A DNA stretch of 9,437 nucleotides, taken from positions 1,662 to 11,098 of the forward strand of contig PMCE01000526.1 of NCBI GenBank assembly GCA_003154025.1, given 5' to 3'. The notes beneath the pieces were generated by a model. The model had not been told where the DNA came from. It was given only the letters and a program-made list of their open reading frames with translations, and searched no databases. This DNA is from Syntrophaceae bacterium (GTDB lineage: Bacteria > Desulfobacterota > SM23-61). Both the position numbers and the translations under genes were made by a program. Shown here one piece after another: positions 1 to 4,895 of the stretch. Numbering within the stretch: the stretch's first letter is position 1; each line of letters starts with the position of its first letter.

Positions 1-252
1 GAGGTCGGAGAGAAGGTTTATTCCATAGGTGCCCCAAGGGGGTTAGAGCAAACATTGGGAGAAGGGCTCATTTCCGGGTTAAGAGAATTTAAGGGGATGC
101 ATATCATCCAGACGACTGCACCCATTTCTCCAGGATCGTCGGGCGGGGGGCTATTTGACAAAAATGGAAACCTCGTTGGGATAACGACCTTCTTGTTTCG
201 TCAAAGCCAAGCGATGACTTTCGCTTTACTGGCCGAAATGTATTGGGAATAA
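1..252 (+). CDS. HtrA/trypsin-like serine protease, C-terminal end (5' partial)
   Basis: The reading frame is open from the first base and stops at 250-252, so the start is outside the window. The visible 83 residues match the last part of an S1C/HtrA-type trypsin fold: VYSIGAP with a following RG, then SGLRE, then QTTAPISPGSSGGGLFD and NLVGITTF. In the GxSGG motif the catalytic serine is the second Ser, codon 139-141. The histidine and aspartate of the triad would lie upstream. The protein ends only about 40 residues after the catalytic serine, just past the segment that is usually NFAxP (here MTFALLAE). No PDZ domain or other C-terminal extension follows. This may be a natural single-domain protease, or a gene cut short: the first tRNA-derived repeat begins about 125 bp further on. 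Substrate and location cannot be judged without the N-terminus. Confidence 0.8.
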   Translation, partial: EVGEKVYSIGAPRGLEQTLGEGLISGLREFKGMHIIQTTAPISPGSSGGGLFDKNGNLVGITTFLFRQSQAMTFALLAEMYWE

Positions 253-505
253 GCAAATGGAGCCCTGCCGAAGTGGGAATATGGGGTGGCCGTCGAAGAG
301 GCAATCGCAAGATGAGATGGGCTGCACCTCAAGTTCAGTTATGCAGTGGATTCAGCCGCTTTCTTTGAGGGGCTGTCGGTGTCATAATGGTGTCAAACAC
401 GACCTGCATTTGGCGACGCCGGCGAGGGTTTCAGCGTCCATACGGTGGACATAAGGCTTTAAAAACTAAATAATAACGGGATCTTTTCAAGGTGATATTG
501 ATGCG

Positions 506-550
506 CTCACATACCGGAGGTCGGAGGTTCAATTCTTCTACCGCCTACCG
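506..550 (+). pseudogene. 3' half of a tRNA-Val gene (anticodon CAC), no 5' half
   Basis: The sequence reads as a tRNA from the anticodon loop to the 3' end. Loop CTCACAT (506-512) has T at position 33 and anticodon CAC (Val). Anticodon-stem 3' strand ACCGG is 513-517, variable loop AGGTC 518-522, T-arm GGAGG/TTCAATT/CTTCT 523-539, acceptor 3' strand ACCGCCT 540-546, then A and CCG where CCA is expected. The T-stem pairs through two G-U wobbles. Upstream bases do not complete the anticodon stem (CCGGT expected), and no D-arm or AGGCGGT acceptor strand is nearby. It is therefore a 3' remnant of the kind left by integrases that recombine in the 3' half of tRNA genes, not a working tRNA. Confidence 0.65.
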
Positions 551-558
551 GTTATCAC

Positions 559-592
559 AAAGGGTTATGGCACACTTGCTGCAGCCCTTTTT
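559..592 (+). terminator. Rho-independent terminator after tRNA-Val remnant 1
   Basis: AAAGGGTT (559-566) pairs with AGCCCTTT (583-590) with one T-G wobble. After one mismatch an inner stem around a CACT loop continues the helix, and a short T run follows. The same hairpin, with different inner bases, occurs at the same place in copy 2, which suggests it belonged to the original tRNA or attachment region. Confidence 0.6.
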
Positions 593-600
593 GTGGGTGC

Positions 601-774
601 CTACAGAGCTTGAAACATCTCCGGCGGTATTGTTGCCCAGATTGTAAGGTAACCCTGCGGCTTCGCTGTCAAGAGTACCTCCCTCATTTCGAGAGTTCCG
701 GTTAGAGCCTTTGGGGGAGGCTGGCCCATCGTTTGGGGTTATTCAGGCAGACTGGAATTGCAGGTGCCCACGTT
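601..774 (+). pseudogene. Decayed zinc-ribbon transposase-like fragment
   Basis: One frame (codon phase of 601) reads LRRYCCPDCKVTLRLRCQEYLPHF, here quoted with its key elements: RRY, a CPDC zinc knuckle (Cys codons 634 and 643) and a following basic stretch ending in YLPHF. It then meets a stop at 691-693 and continues as a WGRLAHRLGLFRQ-like tail. The RRYxCPDC...Y.xxF pattern resembles the N-terminal zinc ribbon of short transposase-associated proteins. There is no plausible start or ribosome binding site, and no inverted repeats were found. I treat it as a remnant of an insertion-sequence gene; chance resemblance is possible because only about 50 residues can be compared. Confidence 0.35.
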
Positions 775-788
775 CATTCATCTTTTTA

Positions 789-818
789 TTGACAAATCGG
801 TAGATTATTATGTATACT
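789..818 (+). promoter_or_regulatory. Sigma-70-type promoter of the toxin-antitoxin operon
   Basis: TTGACA (789-794) and TATACT (813-818) are separated by 18 bp and lie 30 bp upstream of the antitoxin start. The -10 overlaps a GTATAC palindrome (812-817). Antitoxin-toxin complexes of this class usually repress their own promoter, so an operator here is plausible but not demonstrated. Confidence 0.65.
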
Positions 819-847
819 ATTTTATCGTCTGAACGGGGGGAGAAGAA

Positions 848-1096
848 ATGCCTACCGGGACAGTGAGAATTGATCAAAAATCTCATAATATTCTCCGGAA
901 GATTGCCTCTAAAAAGGGAAAACCGATGCAGGCCATTCTCGAGACGGCCATCGAAGAATATCGTCGCCAGAATTTCCTTCACGAGGCCAACGCTGCCTAC
1001 GCAGCTTTGCGGGGTGATCCCAAGAAATGGAAAGAGGAACGTGCAGAAAGGAAAGAATGGGATTCCACCCTGACTGACGGTCAAGAGGATGATTAA
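848..1096 (+). CDS. Antitoxin, ribbon-helix-helix-like (MazE/PemI role)
   Basis: This 82-aa acidic/basic protein directly precedes a MazF/PemK toxin gene with a 2-bp gap, the usual antitoxin-first order. The N-terminus GTVRID (residues 4-9) can form the DNA-binding ribbon of a ribbon-helix-helix fold, followed by two helices (about 11-23 and 26-40, with MQAILETAIEEYRR). The second half, rich in Lys, Glu, Arg and Trp and ending TDGQEDD, is the likely flexible toxin-binding tail. The start is supported by a GGGGGAG ribosome binding site at 835-841 and by the near-consensus promoter just upstream. Expected role: neutralises the toxin by binding it, and represses the operon with it. The family assignment comes from pattern and context; I cannot name a specific antitoxin subfamily with certainty. 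Confidence 0.8.
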   Translation: MPTGTVRIDQKSHNILRKIASKKGKPMQAILETAIEEYRRQNFLHEANAAYAALRGDPKKWKEERAERKEWDSTLTDGQEDD

Positions 1097-1098
1097 GG

Positions 1099-1440
1099 AT
1101 GGAGAATCCTCTTCGTGGAGATATTTGGCTTATCGACTTAAATCCAACCCGTGGGCATGAGCAGGCGGGCAAAAGACCTGGTCTCGTGGTTTCCGTAGAC
1201 TTGTTTAACCAAGGGCCAGCGGGGCTTGTAGTTGTTATCCCCATCACAACCAAGGAAAAAGGCATACCTTTTCATGTGGAAATCAAACCTCCTGAAGGGG
1301 GGTTGACCAAACGCAGTTTTGTCAAATGTGAAGACCTCCGGTCAGTATCCAAAGAGCGGCTTGTCCAAAGAATGGGACGAGTGGCTCGAAATACTCTGGG
1401 GGCAGTGGATGACCGCCTTCGCATCCTTCTTGACTTATGA
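1099..1440 (+). CDS. MazF/PemK-family endoribonuclease toxin
   Basis: The 113-aa protein is full length for the MazF/PemK (CcdB-fold) family, whose members cleave mRNA at short motifs and stop growth when the antitoxin is lost. Visible landmarks are RGDIWLIDLNPTRGHEQAGKRPG (RGD at residues 6-8, Arg26 in KRPG), VIPITTKEKGIPF (Thr50), and SFVKCEDLRSVS (73-84). By alignment with E. coli MazF, Arg26 and Thr50 correspond to the active-site Arg29 and Thr52, so the toxin looks catalytically intact. It starts 2 bp after the antitoxin stop, with GAGG inside the antitoxin gene as ribosome binding site, so translation is probably coupled. The cleavage specificity cannot be read from the sequence. In this setting it may stabilise the surrounding cassette by post-segregational killing, which is inference. 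Confidence 0.92.
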   Translation: MENPLRGDIWLIDLNPTRGHEQAGKRPGLVVSVDLFNQGPAGLVVVIPITTKEKGIPFHVEIKPPEGGLTKRSFVKCEDLRSVSKERLVQRMGRVARNTLGAVDDRLRILLDL

Positions 1441-1777
1441 AAAATAAATTGCAAAAATGCTCTGGTCAGCGAGCCGGGAATATCTCAATGATTCACGGGG
1501 CACCTCGCCGGTTTTCATTTATCGAGCAATTTCCGAATAGCGAATTCCTAATGGTGAAGCGCGCTCTTTTTGGCGGCCGGTCTTTTTCTTCTGATCATTT
1601 TTTCTAGTCAGTTATGACCTTGTTTTTGCAGGGTCTGGAAGAAGGAAATTTGGTGCCTATAGGCGTGCATATCTGCAATCAGTTGAGCATTTTTCCGAGC
1701 GCCAATACCGGCAAGTTATCTTGAATATTGGTTACCCCCTGAAATAACATTGACATCAGATTTAACGGAGGAATTCG
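1441..1777. other. Intergenic stretch with no recognisable gene
   Basis: These 337 bp between the toxin and the lipoprotein gene show no coding frame with a credible start and ribosome binding site on either strand. I saw no strong hairpin with a T run. A TTGACA at 1750-1755 lies too close to the lipoprotein start to act as its -35. The promoter of the lipoprotein gene is presumably here but I cannot place it. Confidence 0.5.
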
Positions 1778-2410
1778 ATGAAAAGTGGAAAGCGGTTTGG
1801 TTTGATCTTCGTGGCTTTGGCTCTGCTTTTGGTATTGGTCGGCTGTGCTCAACCGCCAGAGGCGGAAAAACAGGCGGCCAAAGGGGCGATGGATGCTGCC
1901 GTTTCGGGTGGCGCAGACAAATATGCCGTTGCTGACCTGAATGCCGCCAAAAAGGTATGGGAAACGGCGGAATCTCAAATGAACGAGAAAAAGTATAAGG
2001 AAGCGAAGCAGAGCTACATCGAGGCAAAAGCGGCCTTTGAAAAGGCCGGGGGCGCAGTCGAGGCAGGAAAGAAGGCTGCCAGCGATGAGGCCAGCGCAGT
2101 CCTGGCTTCGATTGAGGCGGCCTGGAAAAAATTGGAAGCCAAGACTAAAACACTGGCCAAACAAATGAAAAATAAAAAAGGAGACTGGGCCGCTGATTCC
2201 CAAGCTTTCACGGAGGGTCTGGCGAAGGCGAAAGAGATGATTGCTGCTGACCCCGCCGGGGCTAAGCCTAAGTTGGATGACCTTAAGGCAATGGTTGATA
2301 AATGGGATGATATCCTCAAAAAAATGGCCGCTGCTCCCGCGAAATCCCCGGCAGCAAAAAAAGCTAAAAAACCGGCAACCAAAAAAGCCAAAAAAGTAGC
2401 GATACGTTAA
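1778..2410 (+). CDS. Outer-membrane lipoprotein, Ala/Lys-rich coiled coil with H1-like basic tail
   Basis: The 210-aa product begins with a basic n-region and a hydrophobic core ending in the lipobox LVGC, so cleavage and lipidation at Cys23 are expected. The residue at +2 is Ala, not Asp, which favours the outer membrane. Residues about 30-185 are dominated by Ala, Lys and Glu at helical spacing (for example KKYKEAKQSYIEAKAAFEKA), resembling the all-helical DUF4398-type or other small coiled-coil lipoproteins. The last 30 residues, from about 181, form a Lys/Ala/Pro tail with repeated AKKAKKPATKKAKK, like histone H1-type or peptidoglycan-binding basic tails. Translation starts after GGAGGA at 1767-1772. 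Function is unknown: a periplasmic spacer tethering the outer membrane to an anionic polymer such as peptidoglycan would fit. An overlapping minus-strand frame of 288 codons is treated as a shadow. Confidence 0.85.
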   Translation: MKSGKRFGLIFVALALLLVLVGCAQPPEAEKQAAKGAMDAAVSGGADKYAVADLNAAKKVWETAESQMNEKKYKEAKQSYIEAKAAFEKAGGAVEAGKKAASDEASAVLASIEAAWKKLEAKTKTLAKQMKNKKGDWAADSQAFTEGLAKAKEMIAADPAGAKPKLDDLKAMVDKWDDILKKMAAAPAKSPAAKKAKKPATKKAKKVAIR

Positions 2411-2586
2411 GGCGTCCCCGTCTTGCGGCGGGGAGCACCCCTGATTTTCGGAACTCAACTCATTCAGCGGGAGGATTGTTAGGTTCTGGCCGTAATCATC
2501 AGCGTTCATCGCATAGTCACAGTGAATATATAGATGAGGTTGCAAGCCGAGATTGAGGCTGGCAGCGTCAACAGGAATTCAGGAAT

Positions 2587-2615
2587 AGCCAGGCTCCGGG
2601 AGCCTGGCTTTTTTT
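2587..2615 (+). terminator. Strong Rho-independent terminator
   Basis: A perfect 10-bp stem, AGCCAGGCTC (2587-2596) with GAGCCTGGCT (2600-2609), a 3-base loop CGG and a run of seven T (2609-2615). It probably ends the lipoprotein transcript, although it lies about 175 bp past that stop codon. A weaker C4G/CG4 hairpin without a T run lies right after the stop, at 2416-2433. Confidence 0.9.
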
Positions 2616-2688
2616 GTGGGCGGGTCTATACGGCGGGTTCCAAAGTTAGCATCCATTGACGCTGATTTTGGTCGGTGACGGATTGCCC

Positions 2689-2717
2689 TTGAGTTCCCCT
2701 CGCCAATCAGTTATAAT
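2689..2717 (+). promoter_or_regulatory. Sigma-70-type promoter upstream of the 89-aa ORF
   Basis: TTGAGT (2689-2694) and a perfect TATAAT (2712-2717) are 17 bp apart. A ribosome binding site GAGGAG (2733-2738) and an ATG at 2747 follow. The combination supports real expression of the small ORF downstream. Confidence 0.65.
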
Positions 2718-2746
2718 AATATTTAAATAGGCGAGGAGAGTGAACG

Positions 2747-3016
2747 ATGGGAATATGGAAAGGCATTATGATTTCTGGATTTTTGGAGATACCGGTTACC
2801 ATAACCTATAATTCCGCTTCTGCTGGATTGCACGACTGGTCAGGCAGCGGCGTAACAGAGAAGTACTGGCCAATGAACCAGCCTCAGTTTGAAACAAACA
2901 TTGGAACAGTGATGATTGTGAATCAAGCTATGCGGTCGGGCTGTAGACATTTCATCGATTTCAAGGGAAGTGGAAAGCCGAAGGGGCCATTAGCCGAAAA
3001 CATGGGCATAAACTAA
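2747..3016 (+). CDS. Hypothetical protein of 89 aa, unrecognised
   Basis: I do not recognise this protein. Its expression signals are good: a near-consensus promoter, GAGGAG at 2733-2738, and 8 bp of spacing to the ATG. The first 25 residues are moderately hydrophobic (IMISGFLEIPVTITY) but lack the shape of a classical signal peptide. The middle is rich in Gly, Ser, Trp and Tyr (GLHDWSGSGVTEKYW), and there is a single Cys at about residue 66. The end is basic and Gly/Pro-rich (KGSGKPKGP). The EIPVTITY stretch recalls small phage-type beta-rich proteins, but that is only an impression. It ends 60 bp before copy 2 of the tRNA-derived repeat, so it sits at the edge of the putative cassette and could be a shortened relic of a larger gene. 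Confidence 0.45.
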   Translation: MGIWKGIMISGFLEIPVTITYNSASAGLHDWSGSGVTEKYWPMNQPQFETNIGTVMIVNQAMRSGCRHFIDFKGSGKPKGPLAENMGIN

Positions 3017-3204
3017 ATGGAATCACAAAAGGTGGCAGGCGCTTTTCGCAGGGTTCAACGGCTTTCCGGTGCTGCCGGTTTCATAATGGTATCCAGCACA
3101 ATCTGTATTTAAAGATACTGGGGAGGGATTCAGCGTACACGCGCTGGACATGAGGCAGTAAGAGATAAATAAATTCAACCCCTCACCATCTTGATATTGA
3201 TGCG

Positions 3205-3249
3205 CCTACATACCGGAGGTCGATGGTTCAAGTCCATTACCGCCTACCA
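3205..3249 (+). pseudogene. 3' half of a tRNA-Val gene (anticodon TAC), no 5' half
   Basis: Loop CCTACAT (3205-3211) puts TAC at the anticodon positions, again Val, though position 33 is C in place of the near-universal T. Anticodon-stem strand ACCGG (3212-3216), AGGTC (3217-3221), T-arm GATGG/TTCAAGT/CCATT (3222-3238), acceptor strand ACCGCCT (3239-3245), discriminator A and an encoded CCA (3247-3249) follow. The T-stem differs from copy 1 but keeps pairing. No D-arm or 5' acceptor strand lies upstream, so this is a remnant and not a functional tRNA. Confidence 0.65.
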
Positions 3250-3257
3250 GTATTTAT

Positions 3258-3292
3258 AAAGGGTTGCAGGTTGATACTTGCAGCCCTTTTTT
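3258..3292 (+). terminator. Rho-independent terminator after tRNA-Val remnant 2
   Basis: AAAGGGTTGCA (3258-3268) pairs with TGCAGCCCTTT (3279-3289) over 11 bp with one T-G wobble, closing a 10-base loop. A run of six T (3287-3292) overlaps the stem end. It is stronger than its counterpart at 559-592. Confidence 0.85.
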
Positions 3293-3313
3293 ATTGGTGT
3301 CAAAATGGGGTCG

Positions 3314-3624
3314 TGGTTTTTGGATCGGTCTTCGTGGAAAGGTTCGGTCTAATGGGCTTGGCAAGCCAGACAACGCTCTATTCCTGGAGGAGGTGTTTGA
3401 CAGGGTTTTCTGGACTCTGTGGATTCCGATGGCAGTAAATTGGGCGGTAGATCTGATCTTGTTTCGAATTGAGCGGAGGTTCGAATGGAATTGGGAAAGC
3501 TCAAAGAATCCATCGAGCCACAGGTAGAGCCTGTTCCCTAAAATAGCGATAAACAAAGAGAGAAACGGATTGCACCAGATGAAAGACAAAAGGTGATACT
3601 ACCTAGGGAGGAAGGAGAAAGCCT
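3314..3624. other. Intergenic stretch upstream of gnd, possible leader peptide
   Basis: No recognised gene lies in these 311 bp; the longer frames give low-complexity or implausible proteins. One small feature stands out: GGAGG (3475-3479), a 5-bp spacer and an 18-codon ORF at 3485-3541 reading MELGKLKESIEPQVEPVP. It could be a leader peptide or the surviving 5' end of a broken gene. A TTGACA at 3397-3402 has no good -10 partner. The gnd promoter should be here but is not certain. Confidence 0.35.
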
Positions 3625-4644
3625 ATGCAACTGGGAATGATCGGTCTGGGACGGATGGGAGGGAACATGGTTCGTCGATTGATGCGCGCGGGCCATGAGG
3701 TCATTGTTTACTCCGCAACGGCAAAGACGAGGGAAACCTTTGCGAAGGAGACCGGGGCCTTTGCCGCCTCCTCGGTCGGGGAGCTGGTGGGCAAACTCAA
3801 GACGCCGCGCGTGGTCTGGTTGATGGTCCCCGCTGCCGCGGTCGATAAGACCTTGGACGAGGTGGCGAACCTCCTGCAAAAGGGTGACATCATCGTCGAC
3901 GGCGGAAATTCTTACTACATCGATGATATCAGGCATGCCAAGCAGCTTTCGCCCAAGGGGATCCATTATGTCGACTGCGGAACGAGCGGAGGGATCTGGG
4001 GACTCGAGCGCGGGTACTGCCTCATGATCGGCGGGCCGAAAGAGGCGGTCAAACATCTGGACCCGATTTTTAAAGCCCTCGCCCCCGGCCGGGGCTCGAT
4101 TCCCCGGACGCCGGGCCGGGAGAAAATGGGCGGAACAGCGGAGGAGGGATATCTTCACTGCGGACCGGCCGGCGGGGGGCATTTCGTCAAGATGGTGCAC
4201 AATGGGATCGAATATGGCCTCATGGCCGCCTATGCCGAAGGACTCAACATTCTGCGCCATGCCAACGTGGGGAAGAAGGATCATGCCATTGACGCGGAAA
4301 CAACGCCGCTGCGCCATCCCGAGCATTATCAGTATGATTTTCCCCTGGCCGATATCACCGAGCTGTGGCGGCGGGGCAGCGTGGTCGCTTCGTGGCTTCT
4401 CGACCTCTGCGCCATGGAGTTTATGGCCAGCCCCGACCTGTCCAACTTTAAAGGGAGCGTGTCGGATTCCGGGGAGGGGCGGTGGACCATCGCCGCGGCC
4501 ATTGAAGAGGGTTCGCCGGCCCCGGTTCTGAGCACCGCCCTCTACCAGCGGTTCAGTTCCCGGGGGGAGGATGACTTTGCGCGAAAGGTGCTCTCCGCCA
4601 TGCGCTTCGGTTTCGGAGGGCACGTAGAAAAACCCGCGAAATAA
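3625..4644 (+). CDS. gnd: 6-phosphogluconate dehydrogenase (decarboxylating), short form
   Basis: This cytoplasmic enzyme oxidises and decarboxylates 6-phosphogluconate to ribulose 5-phosphate, the last oxidative step of the pentose phosphate pathway. The 339 residues fit the short (about 300-340 aa) bacterial class, not the 470-aa E. coli class. Visible landmarks are the Rossmann motif GLGRMG (7-12), DGGNS (92-96), GTSGG (119-123), the catalytic segment [13 protein letters not shown] with Lys189, Asn193 and Glu196, and [14 protein letters not shown] (283-296). All key residues are present. Short forms are often NAD-linked; after the second beta strand this one has YSATAK, with neither the clear Asp of NAD enzymes nor the Arg of NADP enzymes, so cofactor use is open. 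The start follows GGAGGAAGGAG at 3607-3617. pgl lies downstream on the same strand, separated by a palindromic repeat. The region looks more GC-rich than the accessory DNA to its left. Confidence 0.95.
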   Translation: MQLGMIGLGRMGGNMVRRLMRAGHEVIVYSATAKTRETFAKETGAFAASSVGELVGKLKTPRVVWLMVPAAAVDKTLDEVANLLQKGDIIVDGGNSYYIDDIRHAKQLSPKGIHYVDCGTSGGIWGLERGYCLMIGGPKEAVKHLDPIFKALAPGRGSIPRTPGREKMGGTAEEGYLHCGPAGGGHFVKMVHNGIEYGLMAAYAEGLNILRHANVGKKDHAIDAETTPLRHPEHYQYDFPLADITELWRRGSVVASWLLDLCAMEFMASPDLSNFKGSVSDSGEGRWTIAAAIEEGSPAPVLSTALYQRFSSRGEDDFARKVLSAMRFGFGGHVEKPAK

Positions 4645-4734
4645 GGAAGGACCTTGAACCTTCCCGCATCGCGCGCCGTTTGCCTGGCAGGACCCAGTTG
4701 TGGCAAGCTAAGGCAAACGACGTAAATATAGTTA

Positions 4735-4836
4735 GCGTCATTGCGAGCCCGAAGGGCCCGGCAATCTCTTTTTGGTTTGAGATTGTCCCGCCTTTGGCGG
4801 GATCGTCCCGCGCTTCGCGGGACTCCTCGCAATGTC
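4735..4836. repeat. Large palindromic interspersed repeat (REP/MITE-like)
   Basis: The outer arms CATTGCGAG (4739-4747) and CTCGCAATG (4826-4834) are perfect inverted repeats. Inside lie further stems: CCCGAAGGG (4748-4756), CAATCTC/GAGATTG (4762-4768 with 4779-4785), a CCCGCC/GGCGGG hairpin near 4787-4801, and a CCCGCG/CGCGGG hairpin near 4807-4822. The GTCATTGCGAGCCCGAAGGG type of end is familiar from dispersed palindromic repeats in many bacterial genomes. No transposase is encoded. In RNA it would form a branched structure between gnd and pgl and could act as a processing or stability element. Confidence 0.8.
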
Positions 4837-4895
4837 CCGCTACTTATTTCGTTTGTATTCGTTTTCATCCGGGAACCAGGTTTGGAGAAGCGGCC

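Larger units (their letters stand above)
378..600. repeat. Long repeat, copy 1 (tRNA-Val 3' half with flanking arms)
   Basis: This block matches 3077-3299 at a constant offset of 2,699 bp with no net insertion or deletion. A hand count over 382-549 gives about 122 of 168 identical bases (73%). The best conserved part is 493-549, about 49 of 57. In order it contains a pair of GGTGTCA heptamers (378-384 and 389-395, 11 bp apart), a 110-bp AT-richer stretch with a small hairpin (GTCCA/TGGAC around 436-450), the 3' half of a tRNA-Val (506-549), and a terminator hairpin (559-592). The layout resembles an integrase attachment region: core with flanking arm sites. That reading is inference. A structured RNA present in two diverged copies is the main alternative. 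Confidence 0.75.
550..3249. mobile_element. Putative tRNA-Val-bounded cassette, no integrase of its own
   Basis: The 2.7-kb interval between the two tRNA-Val 3' halves carries typical accessory cargo: a toxin-antitoxin pair, a lipoprotein gene, a small orphan gene and a transposase-like fragment. Neither tyrosine- nor serine-recombinase motifs appear in any long reading frame. Because both flanks of each tRNA core are related, the pattern fits one unit of a series of elements integrated at related sites, or a unit moved in trans, better than a simple attL/attR pair. The attachment-site reading rests on inference; the repeat geometry is directly visible. Confidence 0.4.
3077..3299. repeat. Long repeat, copy 2 (tRNA-Val 3' half with flanking arms)
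   Basis: This is the second copy of the repeat at 378-600. It holds degenerate heptamers GGTTTCA (3077-3083) and GGTATCC (3088-3094) on the left, a tRNA-Val 3' half at 3205-3249, and an 11-bp-stem terminator at 3258-3292. An exact GGTGTCA lies at 3296-3302 just beyond, followed 11 bp later by GGGGTCG, so the heptamer pair flanks the core on both sides here. The left arm, core and right arm keep the same spacing as copy 1, which is unexpected for random decay. Confidence 0.75.

Noticed and set aside
257..454. A 65-codon ORF after the protease
   Set aside because: It has no ribosome binding site, its composition is not protein-like, and it runs into the tRNA-associated repeat.
493..550. A complete tRNA or a tmRNA (ssrA) gene ending in the tRNA-like sequence
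   Set aside because: The anticodon stem, D-arm and 5' acceptor strand (AGGCGGT expected) are missing upstream, and the upstream block has none of the conserved tmRNA 5' end. The same holds for the copy at 3192-3249.
812..821. A long operator palindrome at the toxin-antitoxin promoter
   Set aside because: Only the six bases GTATAC are symmetric; the flanks do not extend the dyad, so no operator is called as a separate feature.
1679..2545. A 288-codon minus-strand ORF over the lipoprotein gene
   Set aside because: It overlaps the lipoprotein gene almost entirely, has no ribosome binding site, and is a Phe/Leu/Arg-rich shadow of the Lys/Ala-rich sequence on the other strand.
3223..3589. ORFs on both strands between the second repeat and gnd
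   Set aside because: They begin inside the tRNA half or terminator, lack ribosome binding sites and show no recognisable motif.
3538..4623. A 361-codon minus-strand ORF over gnd
   Set aside because: The plus strand carries all catalytic motifs of 6-phosphogluconate dehydrogenase; the reverse frame is a by-product of GC-rich codon use.
4739..4834. CRISPR repeats in the palindromic region
   Set aside because: The units are nested inverted repeats, not direct repeats with regular spacers.
4680..4895. N-terminal extension of pgl from an upstream start
   Set aside because: The extension translates the palindromic repeat, adds 72 residues not expected in the family, and the ATG at 4896 has its own GGAG and begins the conserved domain.
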